NCBI GenBank assembly: GCA_016839945.1
Contig: JAEOTE010000125.1
Span: 1-32,057 of the forward strand
Origin: Candidatus Heimdallarchaeota archaeon
Lineage (GTDB): Archaea > Asgardarchaeota > Heimdallarchaeia > Heimdallarchaeales > Heimdallarchaeaceae
DNA: 32,057 nt
Direction: 5' to 3'
Part shown: piece after piece, positions 9,188-16,837 of the stretch
How positions within the stretch are numbered: the first letter of the stretch is position 1
How the letters are laid out: each line of letters begins with the position of its first letter
Translations under genes and position numbers: made by a program
Notes under the pieces: model-generated
The model's database searches: none
The model's input: the letters and a program-made list of their open reading frames with translations, nothing else
Told to the model about the DNA's origin: nothing

Positions 9188-10195
9188 TCATAAGACGAGT
9201 ACAAGAATTACGCCACAAATGGTTAGTAAAACTCCTAACAAACCGATTTTGTTTATTTTCTCTTTATTTATAACCCAAGATATCGGAAGAGCAAATAGAG
9301 GACTAGAAGCAGCAATCAATGACATTAAAGGCGCTCCAGCAACTCTTGTTCCTTCTGCAAAAAGAAAAGCTCCAGCTGAGGTTCCTAAAAGTGCTGCTAT
9401 TAATAACCATCCCCAATGTTTCTTATTCCAGTTTTTAATTTTATATTTCGGCGTCCTCCAAGCAAACAAAATTAAAACCAAAGCAGCGAACGGAAAGCGT
9501 GCTGCATTTCCAATTAAACTACTATTAGCTTCAGTATTCAATAAATCAGAGATAATGTTCAAAACCTTGTCAGTATAAACAATACCAAAAGCCCACGAAA
9601 TTGATGCAACCAGACCAATTGCAACAGAAAACCAAATCTTAAACCTAGGTTTTTCAATGATTGATTTGAATTTATTTTTAAAATTTGTAGGATTATCAAT
9701 ATTCTCATTTACTTCATTTTCAGCAGTAATTTTTTCTTCTAGATTCTGATCTTGTGTCTTGGATGTTAGTTCCTGACTTTTGGCGATTAATAAGACACCA
9801 CCGATTATTAGAATAGCAGAGATATAAAACCAGTAGTAGATTTTTGTGTGAAGAATTAAAGCTGATAAAAGGAAGGTTATCAAAGGGAAAGTCATTGAAA
9901 CAGCTAATGCTTTGGTTGTACCAAGTAGTTCTTGAGCCATAAAATAAGCTGTATCTCCAATTACTTGTGCAAATAGAACACTAACCAGCAGAAGAAGCCA
10001 GATACTGGATGAGAAAGAGAACATTTCAAGAAAAACACCTAGAATGAGAGCAGCAATAACAAAAGTTATTGCTCCTATTGTTGTCCTTACTGCATTGATT
10101 TGAGATGGAGAAGCTACACTCTCTACCTTTCTGATCATAGCATTGGAGATTACAAAACAAAGAATGGAGGAAACAGCTATAATCTCTCCAGCCAT
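9188..10195 (-). CDS. EamA/DMT-superfamily transporter
   Basis: 335 aa with about ten hydrophobic spans arranged as two EamA repeats, the usual drug/metabolite transporter layout. The first repeat (about residues 1-130) ends in GGVLLIAKSQ, and the second (about 185-335) ends in the parallel GVLLTICGVILVLVL. A long charged cytoplasmic linker (~138-182, rich in Glu, Asn, Lys) separates them and is longer than usual for the family. Substrates in this superfamily include amino acids, nucleobases and other metabolites; none can be assigned here. The gene converges on the glycerophosphodiesterase gene with only four bases between the stops, so the messages probably overlap at their 3' ends. It is divergent from the acetyltransferase gene across an 80-base gap. 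Confidence 0.85.
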   Translation of the reverse strand: MAGEIIAVSSILCFVISNAMIRKVESVASPSQINAVRTTIGAITFVIAALILGVFLEMFSFSSSIWLLLLVSVLFAQVIGDTAYFMAQELLGTTKALAVSMTFPLITFLLSALILHTKIYYWFYISAILIIGGVLLIAKSQELTSKTQDQNLEEKITAENEVNENIDNPTNFKNKFKSIIEKPRFKIWFSVAIGLVASISWAFGIVYTDKVLNIISDLLNTEANSSLIGNAARFPFAALVLILFAWRTPKYKIKNWNKKHWGWLLIAALLGTSAGAFLFAEGTRVAGAPLMSLIAASSPLFALPISWVINKEKINKIGLLGVLLTICGVILVLVL

Positions 10196-10253
10196 AAATG
10201 TGATTCAATTGAATACTTCTTTACTATTGTGGTGAAACGCTTCTTCATGAAAT

Positions 10254-10265
10254 CTTTATATAAAT
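10254..10265 (+). promoter_or_regulatory. TATA box that decides the acetyltransferase start
   Basis: ctttatataaat is a strong archaeal TATA box. Transcription about 26 bases downstream would begin near 10284, after the first in-frame TTG at 10275. That early TTG would then be outside the message. The SD-like AAGGTG at 10291-10296 sits eight bases ahead of TTG at 10305, so 10305 is the preferred start. Confidence 0.55.
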
Positions 10266-10304
10266 GCTAAAGATTTGAGAATAATATCAAAAGGTGTTGT
10301 GATT

Positions 10305-11399
10305 TTGAACACTAAAAATGATGAAGAGTACATAATTGAGCAGTTCACTATTGAGAAAGATGAATTTGAAGAGTACTCGAAATTAATCACTCAAGCATTC
10401 CTAAGTGATGAAAATGCAATACAAGAAGGTGCAACTGTAGCATTTTCAGAGGACACTTTCAATATGGTGTTTGGTGCTCCTTCCATTTACAATAATTTAT
10501 TTATCAGAGCGATTCATAAATCATCAGGACAGATGGTTGGTTTCTTAGGAGCTATTCCTCGAAATCTTTCAATTTTAGATAGTATTTACAAATTCGCTAT
10601 CCTTGCATGGCTCTGTGTTCATTCTGATCATCAGAGAAAAGGTTTAGCAAAGAGGATGGGTAAGAAAGCATTTGAGATAAGTCTTAATACTGATTATGAT
10701 GGAGGATTTTCTTTTCATGAACCTAAACAGCATGGAATAGATGTTTCAACATCTGTATCCAGAGAACTGAAAATACCTCTTCAGACAATAGCAACCCTGA
10801 CTAAATTCGTCATTAAAGCGTTTGATGTAGATAAAGTTTCTACTGTAGTTAAACTAAGGTGGTATGAGAAACTAGTATTCAGATTTTTTGAGAAAGTAAA
10901 AACTGTTGATTCTAAGCAAATAAGAAATCATCTAGAGAAAGATATACCAGCTATGTTTGAGATAATTCAAGAGCAGGTAAAACGACATCAAGTATCTATT
11001 GTACCTGATTTAGAGGATTTCAAATGGATGCTAAAGAATCCCAACGTGAATTGTGTTGTTCATGAAGATAACAAAGGCAAAGTAAAAGGCTTTATGCTAG
11101 CTTGGGAATTCATTCTTGCAGGTATGGGCAACCAAGTCCCATATGGCTGGTTAGATATGGTCCACATACACAGATTGAATACTGAAGAAGCTAGCAACTT
11201 AGCGAATTATTTGTGTCAAACATCAAAGAAACGAGGATGGTTAGGATTGCAAACACCATACATCCCTTATTTTGATTTTAAACCATTGAAAAAAGCAAAA
11301 TTCTTCTCCTTCAGTTATAAAATAAATATTGACATTTTCAACTTGAAGAATGTACCTATACCTGAAGAAGTTGAATCTATCTATTTTGATTGGAGATGA
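10305..11399 (+). CDS. GNAT-family N-acetyltransferase
   Basis: 364 aa from the preferred TTG start; a longer form from 10275 is possible but conflicts with the promoter position. The N-terminal half is a GNAT domain: a strand with MVGFLGAIPR, then LAWLCVHSDHQRKGLAKRMG, where Q-R-x-G-L-A is the acetyl-CoA pyrophosphate-binding motif A. The C-terminal half (about residues 190-364) looks like a second, degenerate GNAT-like domain, with a charged helix, a strand VNCVVHED and VKGFMLAWEF. Two-domain GNATs of this size acetylate small molecules or protein N-termini; the acceptor is unknown. The gene is monocistronic, with a T-rich stretch after the stop and a convergent neighbour. Confidence 0.75.
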   Translation: MNTKNDEEYIIEQFTIEKDEFEEYSKLITQAFLSDENAIQEGATVAFSEDTFNMVFGAPSIYNNLFIRAIHKSSGQMVGFLGAIPRNLSILDSIYKFAILAWLCVHSDHQRKGLAKRMGKKAFEISLNTDYDGGFSFHEPKQHGIDVSTSVSRELKIPLQTIATLTKFVIKAFDVDKVSTVVKLRWYEKLVFRFFEKVKTVDSKQIRNHLEKDIPAMFEIIQEQVKRHQVSIVPDLEDFKWMLKNPNVNCVVHEDNKGKVKGFMLAWEFILAGMGNQVPYGWLDMVHIHRLNTEEASNLANYLCQTSKKRGWLGLQTPYIPYFDFKPLKKAKFFSFSYKINIDIFNLKNVPIPEEVESIYFDWR

Positions 11400-11440
11400 T
11401 TTCGGAAAAATCCTAAAATTTTCTCCTTGATTGTTTGTAA

Positions 11441-11704
11441 TTACTTTCTAGATATTTTAAAAACTACTGGATTTTTGTAATCAGGGCAACATACAGTAAC
11501 ACTGTCTTTTTCATCTTCCCAAGGAAAACTCGCTCCTATTCTAATCCCTAAAACATAAGGATAAATCGAATGAAATGCTGCTGCACAGATTTTTCCTCTT
11601 TCTTCTGGATATTTATATTTCTCTCCAACTTGATGTCCATATGGGCATGTTCCGGCTTCTAGAATACTAACTACTTCTATTGCAACTTCACTTTCTTCTG
11701 ACAT
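11441..11704 (-). CDS. TIGR04076-family small protein
   Basis: 87 aa. It has the features of the TIGR04076 family: a short N-terminal strand (VAIEVVSILEAGTCPYGHQVG), then GKICAAAFHSIYPYVLGIRIG, a W-E-D loop after FPW, and a closing VTVCCPDYKNPVVFKI. The conserved cysteines (CPYG, CAAAFH, CCPD) suggest metal or redox chemistry, but no biochemical function of the family is known to me. It lies 15 bases downstream of the DinB-like gene on the same strand. It has a near-perfect ribosome site (AGGTGGAG, read on the minus strand at 11717-11710), so the two are very probably one operon. Confidence 0.7.
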   Translation of the reverse strand: MSEESEVAIEVVSILEAGTCPYGHQVGEKYKYPEERGKICAAAFHSIYPYVLGIRIGASFPWEDEKDSVTVCCPDYKNPVVFKISRK

Positions 11705-11709
11705 TTTTT

Positions 11710-11717
11710 CTCCACCT
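11710..11717 (-). promoter_or_regulatory. Strong Shine-Dalgarno site of the TIGR04076 gene
   Basis: Read on the minus strand the sequence is AGGTGGAG, five bases from the ATG and only two bases after the stop of the DinB-like gene. It is the best ribosome site in the window, in contrast to the leaderless first gene of this operon. It supports independent initiation on a shared message. Confidence 0.6.
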
Positions 11718-11719
11718 AT

Positions 11720-12217
11720 CTATTCCGATTTCATACCATAAAGTTTTTCTCTAATATCTTGATCTGTCCAGCCTGAGATTCTTTTAAAGATCCACACTGC
11801 TTGTCCTAGGTGATTACTCTCATGATTAATCAATCCAGCTATCATCTTTCTTCTTGGTCTTTCTCCAAAACCAGTTTTAATTATCTCTTCCTCTTGTTCC
11901 TCTGTCATATTCTCAATACCTTCGCTAACTGCAGAAGAGATCCTTTGGAATTCCTTTTCCAAATCCGCTAATGAAACAGTATCGTCAGGTAAAGTTCCAT
12001 ATTGGAAACCTAGTTTTGTGTCTTCAAAATCTACATTAGGAATAAGATTCTTAAACCAATTGAGGGTTGAAAGTAAGTGTCTAAATATCAACTCAACTGA
12101 CCAGGTGTCTTCTGTATACTTCTTGTGAAAAATTTCTTCATCTACAAGTTTGAAGAGCTTAAAATGTTGGTTTCTGTCCTCTTCTACTAGTTTATAATAA
12201 TCTGCTAATGAAAACAT
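11720..12217 (-). CDS. DinB-superfamily protein
   Basis: 165 aa, all alpha. The pattern matches the DinB/YfiT four-helix-bundle family: TWSVELIFRHLLSTLNWF in the second helix carries the first metal-ligand His. The segment INHESNHLGQAVWIF in the last helix carries the typical H-x3-H-x-GQ pair. Family members bind a divalent metal through three His and act as thiol-dependent transferases or damage-inducible proteins of unknown substrate. A TATA box exactly one promoter-length upstream implies leaderless translation from the ATG. Co-transcription with the small TIGR04076 gene downstream suggests a shared small-molecule or stress role (inference). Confidence 0.75.
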   Translation of the reverse strand: MFSLADYYKLVEEDRNQHFKLFKLVDEEIFHKKYTEDTWSVELIFRHLLSTLNWFKNLIPNVDFEDTKLGFQYGTLPDDTVSLADLEKEFQRISSAVSEGIENMTEEQEEEIIKTGFGERPRRKMIAGLINHESNHLGQAVWIFKRISGWTDQDIREKLYGMKSE

Positions 12218-12236
12218 AAAAAATTGTTTAGTTTTA

Positions 12237-12248
12237 GATATTTAAATC
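12237..12248 (-). promoter_or_regulatory. TATA box of the DinB-like/TIGR04076 operon
   Basis: Read on the minus strand it is gatttaaatatc, centred ~26 bases from the ATG at 12217, so transcription should start on or beside the start codon. It overlaps the 37-base gap to the permease stop, so the promoter is squeezed directly behind that gene. Confidence 0.5.
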
Positions 12249-12254
12249 TGATTG

Positions 12255-13520
12255 TTAAGATGCATGCAATTGCCAAAACCAGAAAATCCAATAGAGTATA
12301 ATTAGAATTGCACCTATTATACTAGGAATTTTCTTCTTTCCTTTCAATAGTTTTATTGCAGAAATATTCACTACACCAAAAACTAACATAAAAATGACGC
12401 TTGCAGCAGTTGCTACTATTTCAATATTGAATATTAATACAAAAATTATACTAATAATTCCAGAAGCAGCAATAGCTCTAGCTGGAACTCTTGTTTTCTT
12501 ATTAATTTTGGAAATGGCTTTTGGAATAACTTTTTCATGAGATAACATGTAAGATAATCGTGAAGATCCAAGTAGTGTTGCGTTGATTGCAGAAGCAGCT
12601 GACACTATAGCTGCAAAAGCCATAATCCACCTGCCTGCCCCTTTTAGAAAAACTTCTGCAGAATGTGTAAGTATTACTTCTCCAATATTCTCTAATTCGA
12701 GACTCCAACCAAGAACTCCAACTGTTATTACAGCAACAGAAACATAAAGAATCAAAACAATGATTATTGAAAGAAACATACCAATAGGCAAGTCTTTTTC
12801 TGGATTTTTCATTTCTTCAACTGAATTTGAGAGGATTTCAAAACCTTCCATTGAAACGAAAATTAATACAGAGCTAGCAATAACAGGAAGGAAGCCATTT
12901 ACAAGAAATGAGGGATCTGTAAAATTAGACTTCTTTACGGCGAAAATTCCAACTATTACATAAAGAACAAGTATTCCAATTTTTACTAGTACTAAGATAT
13001 TTTGCGTTCTACTAGTTTCCTTAATACCTATAAGATTTAAGCCAATAAATAAAAGAACACTTAAAATTTGAAAAATAAAAGCTGAAATATTCGCTTCATA
13101 GAATGGTAGAGTTATTATCTTATCTCCAAACAGATGCCATACTTCTCCCAAATACCATCCAAAAGTCATTGCGTATAAGCTTACTGAAAAACTGTATCCA
13201 AACCAAAGAATAATCCCTAAAGATCCAGATAGCTTTTTTGATTTGAACGCTTCTCGAACGTAAATAAATGCTCCTCCAGCTCTTGGGTATCTAAGAGCAA
13301 GGTGAACATAACTATAAGCAGTAAAAGCACTAACAATGCCTGCAAGAATAAAAGATAAAAATGCCCCTGGACCTGTGTTTGAGATTACTAGTCCTAAAAC
13401 AGAAAAAACTCCACCTCCAATAAGTGCACCAACAGCTATTCCTAAAGCTTCTTTTAAACCAAGCTCTTTAGAAAGTTCAACAACCTCAGCATTGGCTTTG
13501 ATGTCATTATTGTCGGACAT
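12255..13520 (-). CDS. APC-superfamily amino-acid permease
   Basis: 421 aa with about 11-12 membrane spans and an N-terminal cytoplasmic tail of ~20 residues. The first span holds GALIGGGVFSVLGL, the broken-helix substrate site typical of APC transporters, followed by TGPGAFLSF and RYPRAGGAFIYV, the second family signature. EGFEILSNSVEEMKNPEKDLP in the middle loop matches the conserved segment between spans 6 and 7. ASAINATLLGSSRLSYMLSHE matches the span-8 motif. The substrate is probably an amino acid or polyamine. It is slightly shorter than usual (440-480 aa), with few residues after the last span. Monocistronic, with a short promoter region (13521-13643) upstream; no clear TATA box could be fixed there. 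Confidence 0.88.
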   Translation of the reverse strand: MSDNNDIKANAEVVELSKELGLKEALGIAVGALIGGGVFSVLGLVISNTGPGAFLSFILAGIVSAFTAYSYVHLALRYPRAGGAFIYVREAFKSKKLSGSLGIILWFGYSFSVSLYAMTFGWYLGEVWHLFGDKIITLPFYEANISAFIFQILSVLLFIGLNLIGIKETSRTQNILVLVKIGILVLYVIVGIFAVKKSNFTDPSFLVNGFLPVIASSVLIFVSMEGFEILSNSVEEMKNPEKDLPIGMFLSIIIVLILYVSVAVITVGVLGWSLELENIGEVILTHSAEVFLKGAGRWIMAFAAIVSAASAINATLLGSSRLSYMLSHEKVIPKAISKINKKTRVPARAIAASGIISIIFVLIFNIEIVATAASVIFMLVFGVVNISAIKLLKGKKKIPSIIGAILIILYWIFWFWQLHAS

Positions 13521-13643
13521 TTGAACCCCATTTTATGAGCAAATTTCTGTAGTAAGTTTAAGAATTTTTAGGTAATTCTCGAACTGATAATATCTGTTTT
13601 TAGTTAATAAACATAATAAATTCAAGTATTACAGCGCTTGAAC

Positions 13644-14579
13644 TTATGGAATTATGAAAGAAAAAACCAGTTGAACAATTAGGAGAACAAAAGATACTGT
13701 AAAGAGAGACCAAACCAGTTTTTTATTCCAATTAGCTATGTATCTTCCATTATTCAATCCAAAAGGAAGAAGATTGAATATCAAATATATGTAGAAGAAA
13801 GTTGCGAGTATATTAAATCCTGAAAGAAAAATTGTTGGTAGTACTTGTATTCCAGCAAGAACTAGAATGTTAAATATAAAAATCAAAGCTTGCCAAAATA
13901 GAATCCAAACTACACCAGTTAGTGCAACTATACCTCTTTCTTTATTCCTATCGTCCACATCTCTAAAAACTAGAAAGCTTGGTAAGATGACAAATGGAAT
14001 TAAAACACTGAATAAACCTACAAGGAATCCTTGCAGCCATAAGACATGACCACTTCTTACTCTCAAATTACGTGCAGCAATATTTTCAGCTACCATGTGT
14101 CCACCATATATCAATCCTATACTAACAAAATATATCAGCACAATCCAAGCTGTAGTTATATTTAGGGAAGCTCCTTTGAATAGAGTTTGATCAACTATAA
14201 AATGAAGGGTCATTATTACAAATGCATAGAAAGTAGCAGCTATTATGTTTACAAAATTATAATTGAAAGAGAAAAGTGAGAACATAGGAGACCTAAGAAG
14301 GAATCTATCTCGAGGTTGAAAAAATACAGATTTTTGTTCAGCATCTCTGGGACTCAGATAATCTGAACGTTCGATTCTCTTCGGTGGTTCTTCTTCTACT
14401 CTCTTAACAACGGGACTTACTTTAGCTTTCTTGTACTCGTCAGTTTGATAAATTGCTATTTTTAGACAATCATGCTGCTCTGGTAATCTATGTTTAGCAC
14501 AATAGTACTGACTACATAGCTTACATTTGAATGGTAAAGAATCTTCTTCTTCACAATCTGGATAAGAGCAACCTTTCAT
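13644..14579 (-). CDS. AN1 zinc finger fused to a site-2-protease-like membrane domain, apparently inactive
   Basis: 311 aa. The first 38 residues form a perfect AN1 finger: C4, C9, C19, C22, C27, H30, H36, C38 with the spacing C-x4-C-x9-C-x2-C-x4-C-x2-H-x5-H-x-C. A basic, acidic-flanked linker (~50-100) leads to about six membrane spans. The spans resemble the M50 site-2 protease core, with an IYGGHMVAE segment (157-165) where HExxH is expected and NLLPFGLNNG (269-278) where N-x2-P-x4-DG is expected. The first His and the Glu of HExxH are replaced by Ile and Tyr, and the Asp ligand by Asn, so proteolysis is unlikely. AN1 fingers in eukaryotes bind ubiquitin-system or proteasome partners. A membrane adaptor or pseudoprotease role is inferred; rhomboid-like origin is the alternative. 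Confidence 0.65.
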   Translation of the reverse strand: MKGCSYPDCEEEDSLPFKCKLCSQYYCAKHRLPEQHDCLKIAIYQTDEYKKAKVSPVVKRVEEEPPKRIERSDYLSPRDAEQKSVFFQPRDRFLLRSPMFSLFSFNYNFVNIIAATFYAFVIMTLHFIVDQTLFKGASLNITTAWIVLIYFVSIGLIYGGHMVAENIAARNLRVRSGHVLWLQGFLVGLFSVLIPFVILPSFLVFRDVDDRNKERGIVALTGVVWILFWQALIFIFNILVLAGIQVLPTIFLSGFNILATFFYIYLIFNLLPFGLNNGRYIANWNKKLVWSLFTVSFVLLIVQLVFSFIIP

Positions 14580-14619
14580 TTCTAAATTCCCTTTCTCATA
14601 TACACTTAAAGCACTTACT

Positions 14620-15498
14620 TTACATCATATATTGGATACAAACCCCAGTATTTAGCAATTTATCTCTGATTTTACTAGATAGTGGTTTTGACATCTTTTC
14701 CCAGATATTTTTTGACTTTGATTTCCCAATAATCACTAGGTCAGGTTCATATTTTCCAAAGATAAATTCCAATGATCTCAGAACTTTGTGACCAATTATA
14801 AATTTAGGCTGTATAATTTGACCAAAGCCAAAAATTTGAGAGTAATCATCTATATACACACTAAATTGTTTTTGTTCTTTCTTGATCTCTTTTTCATGCT
14901 TAGCTCCTTCCAAAGGAACAATATCTGGAACTTCAGCAATATGGTAAATTTTAACCTTAGCTCCTTTTTGAGGAGATGCTATAGCTGAAGCCCAACGTAG
15001 AAGGAAAGGATCTCTATCAGAATATGGTAATAAGACTGCAATTTCTTTTAATTTATCAGAAATCTTTTTTATAGAAGGAGGAAAGACTTGCAGAACTTCT
15101 GTGTCAATATGAGGTATCACAGAATTTGAAATACTTTGAATTGTCATCTTATCAAATATTGTAGGTCTTCTTCTTCCAGACATTATAACCAAATTGTGTT
15201 TCTTTTCATTCCAATACTCAATGATAACTTTTGGAACATTTTTACCTCTTTTGACTTTGAGTTCGTGCTCAATTTCAAATTTAGTTAGTTTCTCCCTGTA
15301 TTTATCTATATATCCCCCAACCTTCTTACCTACATGTAACAAATCGATTTTTGCACCATATTCATGGGCAATGAAAAAAGCTAATTCTAATCCCATACAT
15401 TCGAATGAATTTCCACCAATTGGAACTAATATATGTTCTAAATTAAGAAAAAACTCGTCTTGAAAATCATGGTGTAGCTTCTTAGGTATTTTGCTCAT
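14620..15498 (-). CDS. Tandem universal stress protein (UspA-like)
   Basis: 292 aa containing two Usp domains. The first (about 18-140) begins with NLEHILVPIGGNSFECMGLELAFFIA and ends with the strand pattern NLVIMSGRRRP...IQSISNSVIPHIDTEVLQVFP. The second (about 150-292) begins with EIAVLLPYSDRDPFLLRWASAIA and ends with PDLVIIGKSKS...LSSKIRDKLLNTGVCIQYM. Both show the Rossmann-like core of Usp proteins. The ATP-binding G-x2-G-x9-G-[ST] motif is only partly kept (SGRRRP and GKSKSK), so it may be a non-nucleotide-binding type. A TATA box at about 15526-15540 predicts transcription start ~15510. The AN1 gene begins 40 bases beyond its stop and may be co-transcribed. Confidence 0.75.
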   Translation of the reverse strand: MSKIPKKLHHDFQDEFFLNLEHILVPIGGNSFECMGLELAFFIAHEYGAKIDLLHVGKKVGGYIDKYREKLTKFEIEHELKVKRGKNVPKVIIEYWNEKKHNLVIMSGRRRPTIFDKMTIQSISNSVIPHIDTEVLQVFPPSIKKISDKLKEIAVLLPYSDRDPFLLRWASAIASPQKGAKVKIYHIAEVPDIVPLEGAKHEKEIKKEQKQFSVYIDDYSQIFGFGQIIQPKFIIGHKVLRSLEFIFGKYEPDLVIIGKSKSKNIWEKMSKPLSSKIRDKLLNTGVCIQYMM

Positions 15499-15525
15499 TC
15501 TGCTGTTCGTTTATATAGCAGATTC

Positions 15526-15540
15526 ATCTAATATAAAGCT
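15526..15540 (-). promoter_or_regulatory. TATA box of the universal stress protein gene
   Basis: Read on the minus strand it is agctttatattagat, centred ~37 bases ahead of the ATG at 15498, which gives a ~12-base leader. It lies between the purA stop and this gene, so purA and usp need not be one message. Confidence 0.45.
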
Positions 15541-15574
15541 TCTTCTTCACTTAATTTCATAATCTACAATTTCA

Positions 15575-16585
15575 TCATATATATTCTCTCAAATCAATTA
15601 TATCTTCAGCAGAAGGTCCAGTACCTATAAATGCGACTTTGACTTTTGTTTCATCTTCAATCCTATTAATGAAATCTTCTGCTTCACCTTTAATTTGATT
15701 AATATCATTAGCTTTAGCTATTTCAGGAAAGATAATATCAAATTTAGTCACTGCTATTTGTGTAGCACCGTTTAATCTTACAGCTTTTTTAGCTAATTCA
15801 TAATTGAATGGAGCAGCTCTTCGAGGTCTTCCTGTTACTGCACCATATTCTGTCCAACCTCTTTTTTTCACTTCATCCATAGGTAACTCTCCTGGGAGAT
15901 CACCTGTTCCCACTCGAGTAACAAATGCTTTCAAAACCACCACTACATCTGATACTCTTGTTGGTCCAACTCCTATATCAGAGCATATTGCAGCTGCAGA
16001 TGTATCTTTTGAGGTAACATATGGATAGCTTCCATGGAATAATGAAAGAAGTATCGCTTGACTACCCTCAGCTTGAACCTTCAGCCCTTGATCTAAAGCA
16101 TCATTAATCTCAACACTTACATCAGTTAGATAGGGTTGTAATTCAGGAATATCTCTAGCTACTTTTAATTTTCTTAAAGCTCTGTCTACATTTGCAGGAC
16201 CTGTACCACTACCAGTAGTACCTATTTTTCCTTTGAGATGTCCATTTGATGAGTCAAGCTCAATATGTTTATCCTCTATGATTCCTGATTGATAGTCAAC
16301 TCCAAATCTTTCTTGAGTTTTAGTTTCTTCTAATTCTTTGAAAAGAACTTTAGGATCGACTAAAACTCCAGCTCCAATGAGTAAACGAATAGAGGGATTA
16401 ATAAAACCTGAAGGAATCATTCGAAGTTTGTATTCTCTATTCTCAAACTCTATTGTATGACCAGCATTAGTACCTACACCGGCTCTAACAACAATTGATG
16501 GGTTATCAGATAAAGCGAGGTAAGAGAGAATTTTACCTTTGCCTTCATCTCCCCAGAAACCTCCACATATTACTGTAAGAGTCAT
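15575..16585 (-). CDS. purA: Adenylosuccinate synthetase, short archaeal form
   Basis: 336 aa, the length of the archaeal short type (bacterial and eukaryotic forms are ~430 aa). It makes adenylosuccinate from IMP, aspartate and GTP, the first committed step from IMP to AMP. The GTP-binding loop GFWGDEGKGK puts the catalytic base at Asp13. GVGTNAGHT supplies the catalytic His43. IGAGVLVDP, GTTGSGTGPANVDRALR, VTSKDTSAAAICSDIGVGP and RPRRAAPFNYELA are further family signatures. TKFDIIFPE marks the purine end of the fold, and the guanine-binding C-terminal segment of the long form is trimmed. Transcription is driven by a close TATA box (16617-16630). No other purine genes are adjacent. Confidence 0.95.
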   Translation of the reverse strand: MTLTVICGGFWGDEGKGKILSYLALSDNPSIVVRAGVGTNAGHTIEFENREYKLRMIPSGFINPSIRLLIGAGVLVDPKVLFKELEETKTQERFGVDYQSGIIEDKHIELDSSNGHLKGKIGTTGSGTGPANVDRALRKLKVARDIPELQPYLTDVSVEINDALDQGLKVQAEGSQAILLSLFHGSYPYVTSKDTSAAAICSDIGVGPTRVSDVVVVLKAFVTRVGTGDLPGELPMDEVKKRGWTEYGAVTGRPRRAAPFNYELAKKAVRLNGATQIAVTKFDIIFPEIAKANDINQIKGEAEDFINRIEDETKVKVAFIGTGPSAEDIIDLREYI

Positions 16586-16616
16586 AAAGTTTCACTGAAA
16601 CAAAATATACTATGTC

Positions 16617-16630
16617 CTTTATATATTTTA
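16617..16630 (-). promoter_or_regulatory. Strong TATA box of purA
   Basis: Read on the minus strand it is taaaatatataaag, one of the best archaeal TATA boxes here. It predicts transcription from ~16598 and a ~13-base leader before the ATG at 16585. Confidence 0.55.
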
Positions 16631-16684
16631 GTCAATATGATGCTTAATACAATGTCAAAAAGAAAATATTCGGTTTTTATGCAC

Positions 16685-16695
16685 TAAATATAAAT
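16685..16695 (+). promoter_or_regulatory. TATA box ahead of the leader ORF and methyltransferase
   Basis: taaatataaat predicts transcription from ~16716, eight bases before the ATG of a 37-codon ORF and ~118 bases before the methyltransferase start. The methyltransferase message therefore has an unusually long 5' leader for this genome. Confidence 0.5.
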
Positions 16696-16723
16696 ACTAA
16701 AAATCGTATAGCTTTTGATTAAA

Positions 16724-16837
16724 ATGGTTGAAATCTGGAAAATAGCTTGGATATCAAACTATTCTGTTGAAGTTTTACAAGAGAAATATGCACTTGTAAG
16801 GTTTAGAGATTGTTTCAGGAGAGTGTTAATTTCATGA
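16724..16837 (+). CDS. Possible 37-residue leader peptide overlapping the methyltransferase start
   Basis: A short ORF begins with ATG at 16724, just after the predicted transcription start, and ends with TGA at 16835-16837. The stop overlaps the preferred start codon of the methyltransferase in an ATGA junction, which suggests translational coupling. The peptide is rich in Trp, Ile, Val and Arg (start MVEIWKIAWIS, end FRRVLIS) with no recognised domain. It may be a regulatory leader, a real small protein, or chance. The ORF contains the GGAG ribosome site of the downstream gene near its end. Confidence 0.35.
   Translation: MVEIWKIAWISNYSVEVLQEKYALVRFRDCFRRVLIS

Noticed and set aside
9219..9578. 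Plus-strand ORF of 119 codons antisense to the EamA transporter
   Set aside because: The transporter frame shows ten membrane spans and the family repeats. The plus-strand frame has no recognisable domain.
14620..16585. usp and purA considered as one operon
   Set aside because: The 76-base gap contains a good TATA box for the stress protein, so a shared message is not required.
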